NCBI GenBank assembly: GCA_017522745.1
Contig: JAFWYI010000067.1
Location: 1 to 5,504, forward strand
Length of the DNA: 5,504 nt
From: Mailhella sp.
GTDB lineage: Bacteria > Desulfobacterota > Desulfovibrionia > Desulfovibrionales > Desulfovibrionaceae
Direction: 5' to 3'
Part shown: positions 5,377-5,504 of the stretch, piece by piece
Layout: each line of letters starts with the position of its first letter
Numbering within the stretch: position 1 is the stretch's first letter
Made by a program: the position numbers and the translations under genes
The notes under the pieces: model-generated
The model's database searches: none
What the model saw: the letters and a program-made list of their open reading frames with translations, nothing else
What the model was told of the DNA's origin: nothing

Positions 5377-5504
5377 ATGGAAAAATCGACGTTTCGAGTG
5401 AAGAGCGGACTGGCGGAAATGCTCAAAGGTGGCGTTATCATGGATGTGACTACGCCGGAGCAGGCTGTCATCGCGCAGGAGGCCGGTGCCTGCGCCGTCA
5501 TGGC
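5377..5504 (+). CDS. pdxS: Pyridoxal 5'-phosphate synthase lyase subunit PdxS, truncated by window edge
   Basis: Starting at ATG 5377, 42 codons are open to the right edge. The opening matches the PdxS/SNZ family very closely: [18 protein letters not shown] (7-24) followed by an [15 protein letters not shown] segment (28-42). D23 corresponds to the conserved active-site aspartate (Asp24 in Bacillus subtilis PdxS). Known for the family: PdxS condenses ribose 5-phosphate, glyceraldehyde 3-phosphate and ammonia into PLP in the cytoplasm, with ammonia supplied by the glutaminase PdxT. The catalytic lysines lie beyond the edge, as would a likely downstream pdxT. The strong AGGAG at seven bases supports the start. 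The gene diverges from a MocR-type regulator, which suggests regulation by B6 status. Confidence 0.95.
   Translation, partial: MEKSTFRVKSGLAEMLKGGVIMDVTTPEQAVIAQEAGACAVM

Noticed and set aside
5268..5501. A minus-strand open frame covering the start of pdxS
   Set aside because: It is antisense to an unmistakable PdxS N terminus with a strong ribosome binding site, and would run into the regulator's control region.

Overview
The window (5504 bp) is ordinary-looking bacterial chromosome. Codons mostly end in C or G and intergenic gaps are short. The gene content (a periplasmic FG-GAP/VCBS-repeat protein, a DUF1844 protein, argC, and a PdxS-type vitamin B6 pathway) and the protein style suggest a Gram-negative, most likely a member of the Desulfovibrionaceae (Desulfobacterota). 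That placement is a judgement from resemblance and has not been tested by a search. No rRNA, tRNA, CRISPR array, insertion sequence or other mobile element is visible.

Layout from left to right. (1) Positions 1-513, minus strand: the N-terminal 171 codons of an RsmB/RsmF/NSUN-type RNA cytosine-5 methyltransferase, cut by the left edge. (2) A 116-bp divergent promoter region. (3) Positions 630-2282, plus strand: a secreted 550-aa protein with a TolB/CsgG-like N-terminal region followed by segments carrying three calcium-binding-type FG-GAP/VCBS motifs. (4) Positions 2313-2582: a small DUF1844 protein 30 bp downstream. (5) A terminator-like hairpin, then argC at 2644-3690, the arginine pathway reductase. 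(6) A strong bidirectional terminator at 3728-3777 separating argC from a converging gene. (7) Positions 3783-5216, minus strand: a complete MocR-type (GntR helix-turn-helix plus aminotransferase-fold) regulator. (8) An AT-rich divergent control region. (9) From 5377 to the right edge, plus strand: the first 42 codons of pdxS, the synthase subunit of the pyridoxal 5'-phosphate (PLP) synthase.

The most interesting part is the right end. A MocR-family regulator diverges from pdxS, an arrangement typical of PdxR-like regulators that control PLP synthesis in response to PLP. In this protein the lysine that should form the Schiff base with PLP is a glutamate (E325, in a TSEILGGGLR segment where the family has SK..L..GLR), and the usual tyrosine of the EDDVY motif is phenylalanine (F296). 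The regulator is otherwise intact. The intergenic region holds a perfect 17-bp palindrome (ATTGTAATcATTACAAT) inside a series of four ATTGT elements whose starts are 21, 21 and 11 bp apart, which places them on one face of the helix. This suggests a B6 regulator that either senses its ligand without covalent capture or has changed its ligand.

The middle genes (VCBS protein, DUF1844, argC) run in the same direction and may be partly cotranscribed, but nothing in the sequence ties their functions together.
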